DNA of 64,000 nucleotides from Ignavibacteria bacterium. GTDB lineage: Bacteria; Bacteroidota; Ignavibacteria; Kapaibacteriales; UBA2268. Below are positions 17,774 through 26,210 of this stretch, in pieces. A model generated the notes under the pieces. It was not told where the DNA came from and ran no database searches. It saw nothing but the letters and a program-made list of their open reading frames with translations. A program made the translations under genes and the position numbers. The stretch's first letter is position 1. Each line of letters begins with the position of its first letter. Where the stretch lies: contig JAOAEE010000065.1 in the NCBI GenBank assembly GCA_026416955.1, forward strand, positions 112,313 to 176,312, given 5' to 3'.

Positions 17774-18388
17774 TTAAAAGATATTTTTAAAAGATTGAAG
17801 GAAGAATGGAATTACACTTGGGAAAAGAATAATGGTTAACACAAGTCCCCAGACTGCCCCCCAAAAGTGTGCCTCGTGGTTAATCTTTGATGATTTATCT
17901 TTTGATGCGTAGATACAATAGGCAAGATAAATTACAGCAAATATAGGAGAGGGAATTCCAATTGGGATTAGGAATATGTAAATCCTTGAAGTTGGATAGA
18001 AAAGTATGAAACTGAAGATTATTCCAGCAATTGCACCTGAAGCGCCAAGAGAGTAATAATTTGGCTCGTTTTTGTTTTTGAAAACCGAAGGCAAGGAAGA
18101 AACAATGCCAGATGTGAGAAATAAAAGGAGAAATAGCCCGCTTCCAATGGTTGTTTCTAATTCTGGCGCGAAAAAGTAAAAAGTCATTGCATTAAATGCT
18201 AAATGAATAAAGTCAAAGTGTAGAAAAATATGAGTAAAAATTTGATAATACTTTCGATAATGTACAACCGAATAAGGATTCAAAGAAAATCTTAAAAGAA
18301 TAGAATTTGTTCTTTTGAAACCAACAATACTAAAAATCAAAATTAAAATTAGAATTAATAAACTAACTGGGGTTTCAAAAAAGTTCAT
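17774..18388 (-). CDS. Rhomboid family intramembrane serine protease
   Basis: A 204-residue membrane protein with six predicted membrane segments. The rhomboid catalytic pair is present: Ser117 in GASGAIAG and His174 in EAHFWGAVWG. The HxxxN motif of the second segment is present as HLAFN at 62-66, and the usual YQIFTHIFLH stretch precedes it. It should thus be an active intramembrane protease; substrates cannot be predicted. There is no extra soluble domain. It ends 2 bases from the asnB stop, tail to tail, and lies 19 bases downstream of the glutamine synthetase gene in the same direction. Confidence 0.9.
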   Translation of the reverse strand: MNFFETPVSLLILILILIFSIVGFKRTNSILLRFSLNPYSVVHYRKYYQIFTHIFLHFDFIHLAFNAMTFYFFAPELETTIGSGLFLLLFLTSGIVSSLPSVFKNKNEPNYYSLGASGAIAGIIFSFILFYPTSRIYIFLIPIGIPSPIFAVIYLAYCIYASKDKSSKINHEAHFWGAVWGLVLTIILFPSVIPFFLQSFKNIF

Positions 18389-18407
18389 AAGTTGGAATCA
18401 ATTTCAA

Positions 18408-19949
18408 TTAACATTTATGTAAGTTCCTATGCATTATTCTTCTCGATTCAATAAGTCTTTCCTCTTCTGGTAATGAGATGAGTCTTGGGTTTAAGTCTTT
18501 GTCATTTTCTGCAAGAAGGAACTTTGCATAGAAATCGATAACTTCCGGAGGGAATATTCCATCTCTTTCGTAATGTCTTCGCTTTTGTAATAGTTTTTCA
18601 GCAGATTCTACACAACTTTTGCCCAAAACCTCTAAGTCTTTAGGAATTGAATTTGGGTCGTTCGAAACTTTGTAATGTTCGGCAATTTGTAGGGAACGCT
18701 GTGGATTGCTTAAACCCCATTCAATAGCTAAAATAATACCTGCTAATACTAAATGAATTAAAGCACTACCATCTGGACTTCTAAATTCTATAGTTTGGCG
18801 AGAATCTTGATATTCTACTATTTCGTTCTCTTGGGGATTTATTATTCTAGCGAAATTGTTGGATGTTCCCCAAGCCAGAGGAATTCTTATCAGGGAATTG
18901 CGGTTAGATTTGCTCCAGCATACTTTTGTCGGAGCTTCTTGGCCAGGAACCAAGCGGAGGTAGGAGGCTGCAACTGTGTTTCCAAATGCAGTTAGACTTG
19001 GGGCGTAATGGCAAAGCCCTCCGATTGCCATCAATGCTTCGTCAGAAAGTTCTCCATCTTTGTTTAAAATAATGTTCTTACCATTTTTTGTGAGAGCCAA
19101 ATGAAAATGCAAACCATTGCCAGCGTGTCCAGGGTCAATTTTGGGAAAGAATGTTGCAATACAATTGTGTTGATAGGCTACATTTCGGATTATCCAAGCA
19201 GAAAGCACAAGATAATATGCAAGTTCTTCGATATCTACAAGTTGAAATTCGATTTCTATTTGCTCAGCAGTTTTTCCGTTCAATTCGGGAATTTCGCTTT
19301 GGATGTTTTCGATGTAACCAACTTCGTTGTGGCAATATTTAACTGAATTGGTAATTTTAGCTATAATGGAAGCCATTTCGTTTACAATGTTAATTGTTTT
19401 AGAAAATGGTGGACTGCTATGGTATCCTTGTTGTTTGCTGAGTAAGTACATTCTCTTTGGGAGGTCAAAAATTAGATAGAACTCTAACTCTCCAAGTGCT
19501 TTTAATTCAAGACCAGTTTTATTGGTGAAATAGTTTTTTGCTTTTGATAGAATTCCATCGGGAGTGAAACTTGCTGGGTTGCCTTGAGAGTCGAAAAATC
19601 GACAAAAAAAATCAAGACTTTTGTTATCAAATGGATTTAGAAATGCGGTTTTGTAAATTGGAACAACATATAAATCTGAAAATCCAGTTGGTACAATACC
19701 TTTAAATAGCGAGGAACCATCAACTCGTTCCCCATCGGCAAGTATTGCTTCTATTTGCTTTCTACTTTGAATTGGAATTTGCATTTGTCGAGGTTTTCCA
19801 TCGACTGCAACATAATGAAATGTAACTCTTTCAAGTTGTAATGAGTGGATAACTTCGATAAAATCCTTCCTTGTCCAATTATCTTTTGATTTGTTGGTCA
19901 TTAAGGAAATTGGATTTTCCAAAGCAAGATATAAATTTGTATTTTGCAT
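18408..19949 (-). CDS. Glutamine synthetase family protein (type I-like)
   Basis: A 513-residue member of the glutamine synthetase catalytic superfamily. Recognisable blocks are DGSSLFKGI (the substrate-side latch region, near 75), LGELEFYLIF near 146, GNGLHFHLAL (nucleotide loop), VPGQEAPTKVCWSKSNRNSLIRIP (the glutamate-binding region) and RQTIEFRSPDGSA. These match GSI but diverge at several usually fixed places, such as GNGLHFHL in place of GSGMHVHQ. I see no obvious NLYxxP adenylylation loop. I chose the ATG at 19949; an in-frame TTG lies two codons before it. Ammonia assimilation into glutamine is the likely role, but a related gamma-glutamyl ligase cannot be ruled out. A diverging module begins about 60 bases away. 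Confidence 0.82.
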   Translation of the reverse strand: MQNTNLYLALENPISLMTNKSKDNWTRKDFIEVIHSLQLERVTFHYVAVDGKPRQMQIPIQSRKQIEAILADGERVDGSSLFKGIVPTGFSDLYVVPIYKTAFLNPFDNKSLDFFCRFFDSQGNPASFTPDGILSKAKNYFTNKTGLELKALGELEFYLIFDLPKRMYLLSKQQGYHSSPPFSKTINIVNEMASIIAKITNSVKYCHNEVGYIENIQSEIPELNGKTAEQIEIEFQLVDIEELAYYLVLSAWIIRNVAYQHNCIATFFPKIDPGHAGNGLHFHLALTKNGKNIILNKDGELSDEALMAIGGLCHYAPSLTAFGNTVAASYLRLVPGQEAPTKVCWSKSNRNSLIRIPLAWGTSNNFARIINPQENEIVEYQDSRQTIEFRSPDGSALIHLVLAGIILAIEWGLSNPQRSLQIAEHYKVSNDPNSIPKDLEVLGKSCVESAEKLLQKRRHYERDGIFPPEVIDFYAKFLLAENDKDLNPRLISLPEEERLIESRRIMHRNLHKC

Positions 19950-20010
19950 AACCAATTATATATTATTATTCAACAAATAGCATTTATAAAAAAACAAAAT
20001 TAAAGGAATT

Positions 20011-20382
20011 ATGGATTTATTGGAAATTATTAATTATTGTCTTTCGAAACCCTTTGCAGAAGAAGATTTTCCATTCGACGATGAAACACTTGTTTTTAAA
20101 GTTTTTGGGAAGATGTTTGCCCTAATTGATTTGTTTTCCTTACCTTTATCAATTAGTTTAAAGGCCGACCCAGAAGAAGTTATTAGATTAAGAGAAAACT
20201 ATGAGTTTATTTTTCCCGGTTATCACTTAAATAAAAAATACTGGATTACAGTAAAAGAGGTTAAATACATCCCCGTTTCGTTACTTAAAAGACTAATAGA
20301 TAATTCATACTTAGAGGTGGTTTATAAATTACCAAAGTATAAACAAAAATTAATAATGAGTAAACTTGAAGATGCACAATAA
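20011..20382 (+). CDS. MmcQ/YjbR family DNA-binding-fold protein
   Basis: A 123-residue protein with the CyaY-like MmcQ/YjbR (DUF419) fold. Diagnostic parts are the N-terminal helix ending in CLSKP, the EDFPFDDETLVFKVFGKMFALIDL strands, ISLKADPEEVIRLRENY near 52-68, and a late YWITVKEVKYIPVSLLKRLIDNSY segment before the C-terminal helix. Members are called DNA-binding-fold proteins from structure, but their real function is not established. An AAAGGAATT site precedes the ATG. Its 3' end overlaps the next gene by 11 bases, and it heads the signalling module that runs to 23977, so a link to that system is suggested by position. Confidence 0.85.
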   Translation: MDLLEIINYCLSKPFAEEDFPFDDETLVFKVFGKMFALIDLFSLPLSISLKADPEEVIRLRENYEFIFPGYHLNKKYWITVKEVKYIPVSLLKRLIDNSYLEVVYKLPKYKQKLIMSKLEDAQ

Positions 20383-21364
20383 TATTGAAAAAGAATTATT
20401 ATCTGAAAAAATAAAAAAATTGCTTGGCTGGAAAATTAACCCAGCAAAAATTAGAATACATACAGATACGACGGATTGGATGCGAATTGCCAGAGGCGAT
20501 GTTATTCGATTAAATTGCGGGGATTATATAGTGAAAGGGAATATGCGTGAGCCACGATTTGGAATAGATGACCAACCTAAATACTGGGTATTTAGCGCAG
20601 TTGATTTGAAGGATGGAAGCGAGAAGATAATAAAAACAGTATTTCACGAAGAATTTTATGCCCATATTGGAATCCTAAAAATTCGTTGTTACAGGAATCC
20701 AGAAAAAGAAGGGAAAGTATTGCAATTGGTTCGGGGGGATCATAGATTTATGCAAGGATTTGTCTGCTACGACGAAAAAGGCAATGCCGTTCGAGTGATT
20801 GATTTTATTCGTGGGAAATCCTTCTTTCATTATGTGCCTTCTATTGAGAAAAAACACGAAGATTATTTTTTCGAAGATTTGCCTTATATTTTATGGAAGT
20901 TGAAAGATTCTTTCAAAGCAATTTTGAAACTCCACGAAAACGGATTTTGCCACGGTGATATTCGAAATGACCACATAATCGTCGAGGCTGGAACAGGAAA
21001 CTATCGCTGGATTGATTTCGATTTAATGCAAGATGTTTCGGATTTTGACCTTTGGAGTTGCGGAAACATTCTTTCATATGCAGTGGCAAAAGGATTGAAG
21101 ACTTTCGACCAAGTGATGAAAGGAAATGAATTTCCAGACGAAGTAAAATTAAGTTTAACTGCAGAAGACGCGTCTGCATTTTATAATTATAGAATTATGA
21201 ACTTAAAAAAATTATATCCTTATATTCCAATAAAATTGAGTAATATTCTTCTTCATTTTACGATTAAGCCATATGCATTTTATAGCAGTATAATGGAATT
21301 TTTCGAAGACTTTTCTGATATGCTCGAAAAAGAATTCCCAATAAGCTACAAGGCAAACTCTTAA
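20372..21364 (+). CDS. Protein kinase-like (APH/Ser-Thr kinase fold) protein of a signalling module
   Basis: About 330 residues. The C-terminal two thirds show a kinase fold: a possible ATP-site lysine in EKIIKTVFHEEF near 84-95, LHENGFCHGDIRNDHIIV at about 187-204 with the catalytic aspartate in HGD, and a YRWIDFDL strand near 211-218 in the place of DFG. The asparagine that normally follows the catalytic aspartate five residues later is a histidine here, so metal binding may differ; an active kinase is plausible, not proven. No membrane segment is seen. The ATG at 20372 is preferred to a TTG two codons upstream. It overlaps the MmcQ/YjbR gene by 11 bases and ends 1 base before the histidine kinase gene, so the set is surely one operon. 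Confidence 0.7.
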   Translation: MHNNIEKELLSEKIKKLLGWKINPAKIRIHTDTTDWMRIARGDVIRLNCGDYIVKGNMREPRFGIDDQPKYWVFSAVDLKDGSEKIIKTVFHEEFYAHIGILKIRCYRNPEKEGKVLQLVRGDHRFMQGFVCYDEKGNAVRVIDFIRGKSFFHYVPSIEKKHEDYFFEDLPYILWKLKDSFKAILKLHENGFCHGDIRNDHIIVEAGTGNYRWIDFDLMQDVSDFDLWSCGNILSYAVAKGLKTFDQVMKGNEFPDEVKLSLTAEDASAFYNYRIMNLKKLYPYIPIKLSNILLHFTIKPYAFYSSIMEFFEDFSDMLEKEFPISYKANS

Positions 21365-21365
21365 A

Positions 21366-23198
21366 ATGAACGCTATCATTATCGGAGGTGGAAAAGGGTG
21401 TTTTTCGATTTTAAAATTGCTTCGGGAGAAGCCCATTAAGGAGCTTAACCTTAACGTTGTTGCAGTTGTGGATAAAAATCCCAATGCCGAGGGCTTAAGG
21501 TTTGCAAAAGAGCTTGGATTACAAACCTTTGCGGATTATCGAGATGCTTTGAATTTAGAAGATATTGAAGTAGTTATAGAGCTAACTGGTGACGATGATT
21601 TTGTGCGAAAGCTGAAATCTGAACTAACTTCGGAAATAAAACTGATTGAACACTCCATAGCTCATATCTTTTGGGACTTAATGTATGCTCACGAAGAATT
21701 GGACAAAAGAATAGAGGATTTAGAAAGATTAGAAAAGGTTGTCGAAGACGATAATGTCTTTTTAAAATCAATTTTTGATTCTTTTCAAGATTTGACAATT
21801 GTTGTTGATATGGACCACCGGATTACTCGGGCAAACAAGGCATTTTGTCAATTTGTAGGCTTAGATGAAGAAGAGGTTATAGGCAAGAAGTGTTACGAAA
21901 TTCTTGGGATTGCAGAAATTAATTGCGATAGAAAAGGAATGGATGAGATTATGAAATATATTACCGAGACCAAAAAACCTCATATTGTGATACATACTAC
22001 TCGTCATCCTAATGAAACTTATTGGGAAGTTACTCGTTCTCCAATTTTTGATTCTAATGGTAATGTGCGTTATATACTTTCAAATTGGCACAGAATAACA
22101 GAATTAGTTTATCTGAAGCGAGAGGTAGAGACCCTTGAGCAAAAATTGAAAAGTTTTATCAATAACGCACAAGATTGGATAAGTATGAAAAATTTGAACG
22201 GTGAGTATATATTAGTCAACCCGGTAATAGCACTGGCTTTTGGGAAAAAACCAGAGGAATTTATTGGGAAAAAGCCCGAAGATGTTTTGCCACCAAAAAT
22301 TGCACAAACAGTTAAAATGCACGACAGCGAAGTTCTTCGGACAGGTAAAGCAATAGTTTATAACGAGAATGTATCAATCAATGGTGAAGAGCATTACTTT
22401 CGTATGCTTCGTTTTCCTCTTACAGATGCACAAGGGAAGATAATTGGCACTTGTACGATAGGGCGCGATGCAACAAATGAAGTGAAACTAATGGAGAAGT
22501 TGATACAAAGCGAAAAACTTGCTGCTTTGGGTAAACTCGCAGCAGGGGTTGCACACGAAATCAACAATCCCTTAACTGGTATTCTTTCTTATGCCGAAAG
22601 TCTTTCGGAAGAATTGGATAAAGAAAATCCTTTGCAAGAAGATATTGCAATAATCATAAGGGAAACGCTTAGGTGTAGGGATATAGTTAGAAATTTGTTG
22701 GATTTTGCAAAGCAAGACAACCCAAGATTCGAAATTGTTAATCCAAATACGATAATTCAACAGTCACTTGAATTAGTCCATAGGCTACCACAATTTAAGG
22801 ATATCGAGATACGAGTTGTCCTCGATGATAAGATACCTAAAATTAATGCAGATGCAAAACAAATACAGCAAGTTATTTTAAATTTTCTAATTAATGCTGC
22901 CGATGCGATGAAATATAAAGGCAAGATTACGGTTTCGAGTGAATATTACCGTCAGTTTAAAAAATGTATTATTTCGGTAGAGGATACTGGCCCCGGAATA
23001 CCAGAAAATTTGATGGATAAGATTTTCGAACCTTTTTTTTCGACTAAAAGTACCAGTGGTCTTGGTTTAGCTGTTAGTTGGGGTATCATAGAAAGACACC
23101 ACGGTACAATTGAAGTTGATACTGCACCAAGTGGTGGAGCTATTTTCAAAATACTGTTACCAGCATATTTTGAATTAGAGCAAAATTTTGAACGATAG
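21366..23198 (+). CDS. Cytoplasmic sensor histidine kinase with N-terminal Rossmann-like domain and two PAS domains
   Basis: A 610-residue kinase without membrane segments. Residues 1-100 look like an NAD(P)-binding Rossmann domain (AIIIGGGKGCFSIL, then VVAVVDKNP at 31-39, DIEVVIELTGDD at 66-77). A coiled linker (105-130) leads to PAS1 (about 133-247) and PAS2 (about 262-372). The HisKA domain has the phospho-accepting His397 in GVAHEINNPL. The ATPase domain has the N-box around N506 and N510, DTGPGIP at 540-546 and SGLGLAV at 564-570. All catalytic parts are present, so it should autophosphorylate. The Rossmann domain suggests sensing of a nucleotide or redox state, which is inference. The response regulator gene follows after 2 bases and is the natural partner. 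Confidence 0.87.
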   Translation: MNAIIIGGGKGCFSILKLLREKPIKELNLNVVAVVDKNPNAEGLRFAKELGLQTFADYRDALNLEDIEVVIELTGDDDFVRKLKSELTSEIKLIEHSIAHIFWDLMYAHEELDKRIEDLERLEKVVEDDNVFLKSIFDSFQDLTIVVDMDHRITRANKAFCQFVGLDEEEVIGKKCYEILGIAEINCDRKGMDEIMKYITETKKPHIVIHTTRHPNETYWEVTRSPIFDSNGNVRYILSNWHRITELVYLKREVETLEQKLKSFINNAQDWISMKNLNGEYILVNPVIALAFGKKPEEFIGKKPEDVLPPKIAQTVKMHDSEVLRTGKAIVYNENVSINGEEHYFRMLRFPLTDAQGKIIGTCTIGRDATNEVKLMEKLIQSEKLAALGKLAAGVAHEINNPLTGILSYAESLSEELDKENPLQEDIAIIIRETLRCRDIVRNLLDFAKQDNPRFEIVNPNTIIQQSLELVHRLPQFKDIEIRVVLDDKIPKINADAKQIQQVILNFLINAADAMKYKGKITVSSEYYRQFKKCIISVEDTGPGIPENLMDKIFEPFFSTKSTSGLGLAVSWGIIERHHGTIEVDTAPSGGAIFKILLPAYFELEQNFER

Positions 23199-23200
23199 AT

Positions 23201-23977
23201 ATGGAAAATTTAAAAGTAAAAATTTTAGTAATTGACGACGAACAAATAGTATTGGATAGTATCAAACGAATTTTGAAAAATGATGAGACTTACGAAATTG
23301 AAACTACTTTGTCTTCGGTCGAGGCATTAAAAATTATTCCATTTTTTAATCCAAATATTATTCTTACAGATTTGATGATACCAGAAATTGATGGGTTGGA
23401 ATTGTTAAAAAAAGTCAAAGAAATCGACGATAAAATCATTGTGATAATGATAACTGGCTACGCAACAATAAATACAGCGCTACAAGCAATGCAATTTGGA
23501 GCATTTGATTATATTGCAAAACCATTTACACGGGAAGAATTGCGTAAAGTTATAGAGAGGGCCGCTTCCTTAGTTTACTCCCAAGTAAAATCTGGTATTA
23601 AATCTCCTTTGCAAAAGGAAATTATTGGAAATATCCGCGGTATTGGGCAGTATTCTTGGCTAATGATGAATGACGAAGGCCTTGTAGTACTTGGGGTTGA
23701 AAGAGCTTTATTGTATTCAATAGGGAAAATTCAAACTGTTTATCTTCCTTCTGTCGGGGACGAGATTCGGCAAGGGAGTGTATATTTTCAAATTTTTTCT
23801 TCCGATTTGAGAACTCAATCGATTTTTTCCCCGCTATCTGGAACTGTGATGGAAGTGAACGAGAATGTGTTAAAGAATCCAGAAATTGCTGTGCGAGACC
23901 CTTACGGGGAAGGGTGGCTTGTAAAAATTAAACCATCGAATTTTGAAGAGGATATGAAAACTTTGGGGTTACTTTAA
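23201..23977 (+). CDS. Response regulator fused to a GcvH-like (lipoyl-type) domain
   Basis: The product has 258 residues. Residues 5-122 form a receiver domain: acidic pair D12/D13, phospho-acceptor D57 in ILTDLMIPE, T85 and K107. Residues about 146-250 match glycine cleavage H protein: LGVERALLYSIGKIQTVYLP, VGDEIRQG, FSPLSGTVMEVNENVLKNPE and a closing DPYGEGWLVKIKPSN, nearly word for word the H-protein C-terminus. The lipoylated lysine of GcvH falls on Leu203, next to Arg204, so this domain cannot carry lipoate at that place. There is no DNA-binding domain. Together with the preceding kinase it should form a two-component pair whose output is a GcvH-shaped module, perhaps for protein binding. 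The downstream amrS gene starts 3 bases later. Confidence 0.85.
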   Translation: MENLKVKILVIDDEQIVLDSIKRILKNDETYEIETTLSSVEALKIIPFFNPNIILTDLMIPEIDGLELLKKVKEIDDKIIVIMITGYATINTALQAMQFGAFDYIAKPFTREELRKVIERAASLVYSQVKSGIKSPLQKEIIGNIRGIGQYSWLMMNDEGLVVLGVERALLYSIGKIQTVYLPSVGDEIRQGSVYFQIFSSDLRTQSIFSPLSGTVMEVNENVLKNPEIAVRDPYGEGWLVKIKPSNFEEDMKTLGLL

Positions 23978-23980
23978 TTT

Positions 23981-25027
23981 ATGAAAGAAGCCCTTCTTTT
24001 TGAATGTAAAGATGAAGAAACTAAAGAGGTAGTTTGTAAGCTATGCAATCACTACTGCAAAATATCTAACAACAATAGTGGGATATGCCGGGTTCGGTTT
24101 AATCACGATGGAAAATTATTTTCATATTCTTATGGAAAAGTTGATGGTGTGGCAATAGACCCAATCGAAAAGAAACCGTTTTATCATTTTAAACCAAAAG
24201 CAAAGGTTCTTTCGTTTGGTACCCCAGGGTGTAATTTTAAGTGTGCAAATTGTCAAAATAGTTATTTGTCGCAGTCTATAAAGGTTAAACCAGAATTTTT
24301 ACTTTTTCAAGAAGTGGTTCCACCGGAAAATATTGTTAAATTGGCAGAAAAATATAAAGTCGATGGAATTTCGTATACATATTCTGAACCTACCATCTTT
24401 TTTGAGTATGCTAGGGATGTTATTTGGAATTGTAAGAATAATGATGCAACTAAAGACTTAGTTCATATGTTTGTTTCTAATGGTTATTTTAGCAAAGAAA
24501 TGCTGGAAATTGTTAAGACTGAAAATTTGCTCGATGCTATTAACATCGATTTAAAATTTTTCGACGACCAAAAATATTTAAAAATAACTGGGGGACATTT
24601 ACGCCCTGTTTTAGAGTCTATTGAGAAAGTATTGGCCTTAGGAATACATTTGGAAGTAATAAATCTTGTTATTCCAGGCGAAAATGACGATGATGAAAGT
24701 TTCAAAAATATCGCAAATTTCATTTCAAAGCTTTCAAAAGATATACCTTTACATTTTAGTAGATTTTACCCTCAGTATAAGATGACCGAAAAACCTCCTA
24801 CACCATATTCAACACTTATACGCGCTAAGGAAATTGCTACTTCATTTGGGTTGAATTATGTTTATATTGGCAATACTGATATTCAAAATGCCGAAAATAC
24901 ATATTGTCCAAAATGTAAGTTTTTGGTTGTTGAAAGAAAAAGATATATTACAAATGTTAATTATGTTATAGAAAATGGTAAAGCAAAATGCCCAAAATGC
25001 TCGGAAATATTGCCAATAGTCGTGTGA
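23981..25027 (+). CDS. amrS: AmmeMemoRadiSam system radical SAM enzyme
   Basis: A 348-residue radical SAM protein with the cluster motif TPGCNFKCANCQN (C84, C88, C91), the layout of the AmrS/PflA-activase-like group. The N-terminus has a cysteine-rich stretch (C19, C22, C26, C36; LCNHYC and SGICRVR) typical of AmrS, followed by PIEKKPFYHF. Later motifs are YTYSEPTIFFEYA, NIDLKFF and VINLVIPGEND. The C-terminus adds two CPKC pairs like a zinc ribbon. AmrS normally belongs with AmrA (AMMECR1) and AmrB (Memo). An AmrB gene lies at 51.7 kb; no AmrA is in the window. The reaction of the system is not established. Its end overlaps the TPR gene. Confidence 0.9.
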   Translation: MKEALLFECKDEETKEVVCKLCNHYCKISNNNSGICRVRFNHDGKLFSYSYGKVDGVAIDPIEKKPFYHFKPKAKVLSFGTPGCNFKCANCQNSYLSQSIKVKPEFLLFQEVVPPENIVKLAEKYKVDGISYTYSEPTIFFEYARDVIWNCKNNDATKDLVHMFVSNGYFSKEMLEIVKTENLLDAINIDLKFFDDQKYLKITGGHLRPVLESIEKVLALGIHLEVINLVIPGENDDDESFKNIANFISKLSKDIPLHFSRFYPQYKMTEKPPTPYSTLIRAKEIATSFGLNYVYIGNTDIQNAENTYCPKCKFLVVERKRYITNVNYVIENGKAKCPKCSEILPIVV

Positions 25028-26172
25028 AATGTCTTGTAATTTTATTTCTTTTTTTCTATTCTACAAAAATTTTTCCTCAATGGCCTGTTATGAAGACAGA
25101 TGCGGATAGCTTAGTACGACTTGGTGCAGATTATATTTACAACCTTGAATTCGATAAAGCAGAAGAATGCTTTAAGCAGGTAATAAATAGATATCCCGCC
25201 CTTCCAGCGGGATATTTTCTCGATGCTATGGTAGATTGGTGGAAAATTACTTCATTTAGGAATACAAGGGAATTCGATAATTCTTTCCTAAAAAAAATTG
25301 ATAAAGTAATTCAAGTTTGTGATAATATTCTTGATACTAATGAATATGAGATTAGTGCTTTGTTCTTCAAAGGCGGTGCTATTGGTTACAGAGGAAGATT
25401 TCACGTGGTTAGGGAAAATTGGTTTCGTGCAGCAAACGATGGATATTCAGCATTTAGGATTCTAATCAAGTGTTTAGAAATAGCTCCCAACAACTACGAT
25501 ATTATGTTAGGAACGGGAATATATAATTACTTTGCCGAGGTTTTGCCCGAACAAAATCCAGCCATAAAGCCTCTGATGCTTTTTGCACCTAAAGGCGACC
25601 GAAAATTAGGAATATTACAACTTCACGCTTCTGCTAAATATGCTCGATATGCAAGTGTCGAAGCAAAATTAGTACTTCTACAAATTTATTATGACTTCGA
25701 AAAAGATTTCTTTGCAGCCTACAATATTGCGAAAGAACTAATTGAAAAGTATCCAAATAATCCTGTTTTCCAAAGATACTATGGGCGTTGTTTGGTTTCT
25801 TTATATTATTTAGAAGAGTGGGAACAGCACTGGAAAATGATTTTAGAATGGTATAATCAAAAGAAACCGGGATATGATATGCTTACTGCTAGAGAAGCCC
25901 TCTATTACGTTGGAAGCGCACTTTTTGAAAAAGGAGTTTATGAGGAGGCTTTAAGTTATTTTTATAAATGCGATGAATTTTCTCGGAAACTTGATAAAGA
26001 CGGTCCTTCGGCTTTTATGATATATTTGAATTTAAAAGTTGGTAAAATATACGATTTGCAAGGTAAAAGAAATTATGCAATAATGCAATATAATAAAGTA
26101 CTTTCTTGGAAAAATTACCGAGATTCCCACGAACAAGCCAAAAGATATCTTCAAATTCCATATACAAGGTAA
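25024..26172 (+). CDS. Secreted tetratricopeptide-repeat protein
   Basis: About 382 residues from a GTG at 25024, which overlaps the amrS stop as GTGA. An ATG at 24988 further inside amrS would add 12 residues. The GTG start leaves a compact signal peptide (MKCLVILFLFFYSTKIFPQ), which is why I prefer it. The mature part is helical with TPR-like repeats, clearest at about 31-65 (LGADYIYNLEFDKAEECFKQ) and near the end (AREALYYVGSALFEKGVYEEALSYF, LKVGKIYDLQGKRNYAIMQYNKVL). A middle block with NNYDIMLGTGIYNYFAEVLPE is seen in similar Bacteroidota and Ignavibacteria proteins. It probably binds a partner in the periplasm. No enzymatic motif is seen. Confidence 0.75.
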   Translation: MKCLVILFLFFYSTKIFPQWPVMKTDADSLVRLGADYIYNLEFDKAEECFKQVINRYPALPAGYFLDAMVDWWKITSFRNTREFDNSFLKKIDKVIQVCDNILDTNEYEISALFFKGGAIGYRGRFHVVRENWFRAANDGYSAFRILIKCLEIAPNNYDIMLGTGIYNYFAEVLPEQNPAIKPLMLFAPKGDRKLGILQLHASAKYARYASVEAKLVLLQIYYDFEKDFFAAYNIAKELIEKYPNNPVFQRYYGRCLVSLYYLEEWEQHWKMILEWYNQKKPGYDMLTAREALYYVGSALFEKGVYEEALSYFYKCDEFSRKLDKDGPSAFMIYLNLKVGKIYDLQGKRNYAIMQYNKVLSWKNYRDSHEQAKRYLQIPYTR

Positions 26173-26210
26173 TTTATTAATTTAGAAATTTTTATATAAT
26201 CGTTTTAAGA

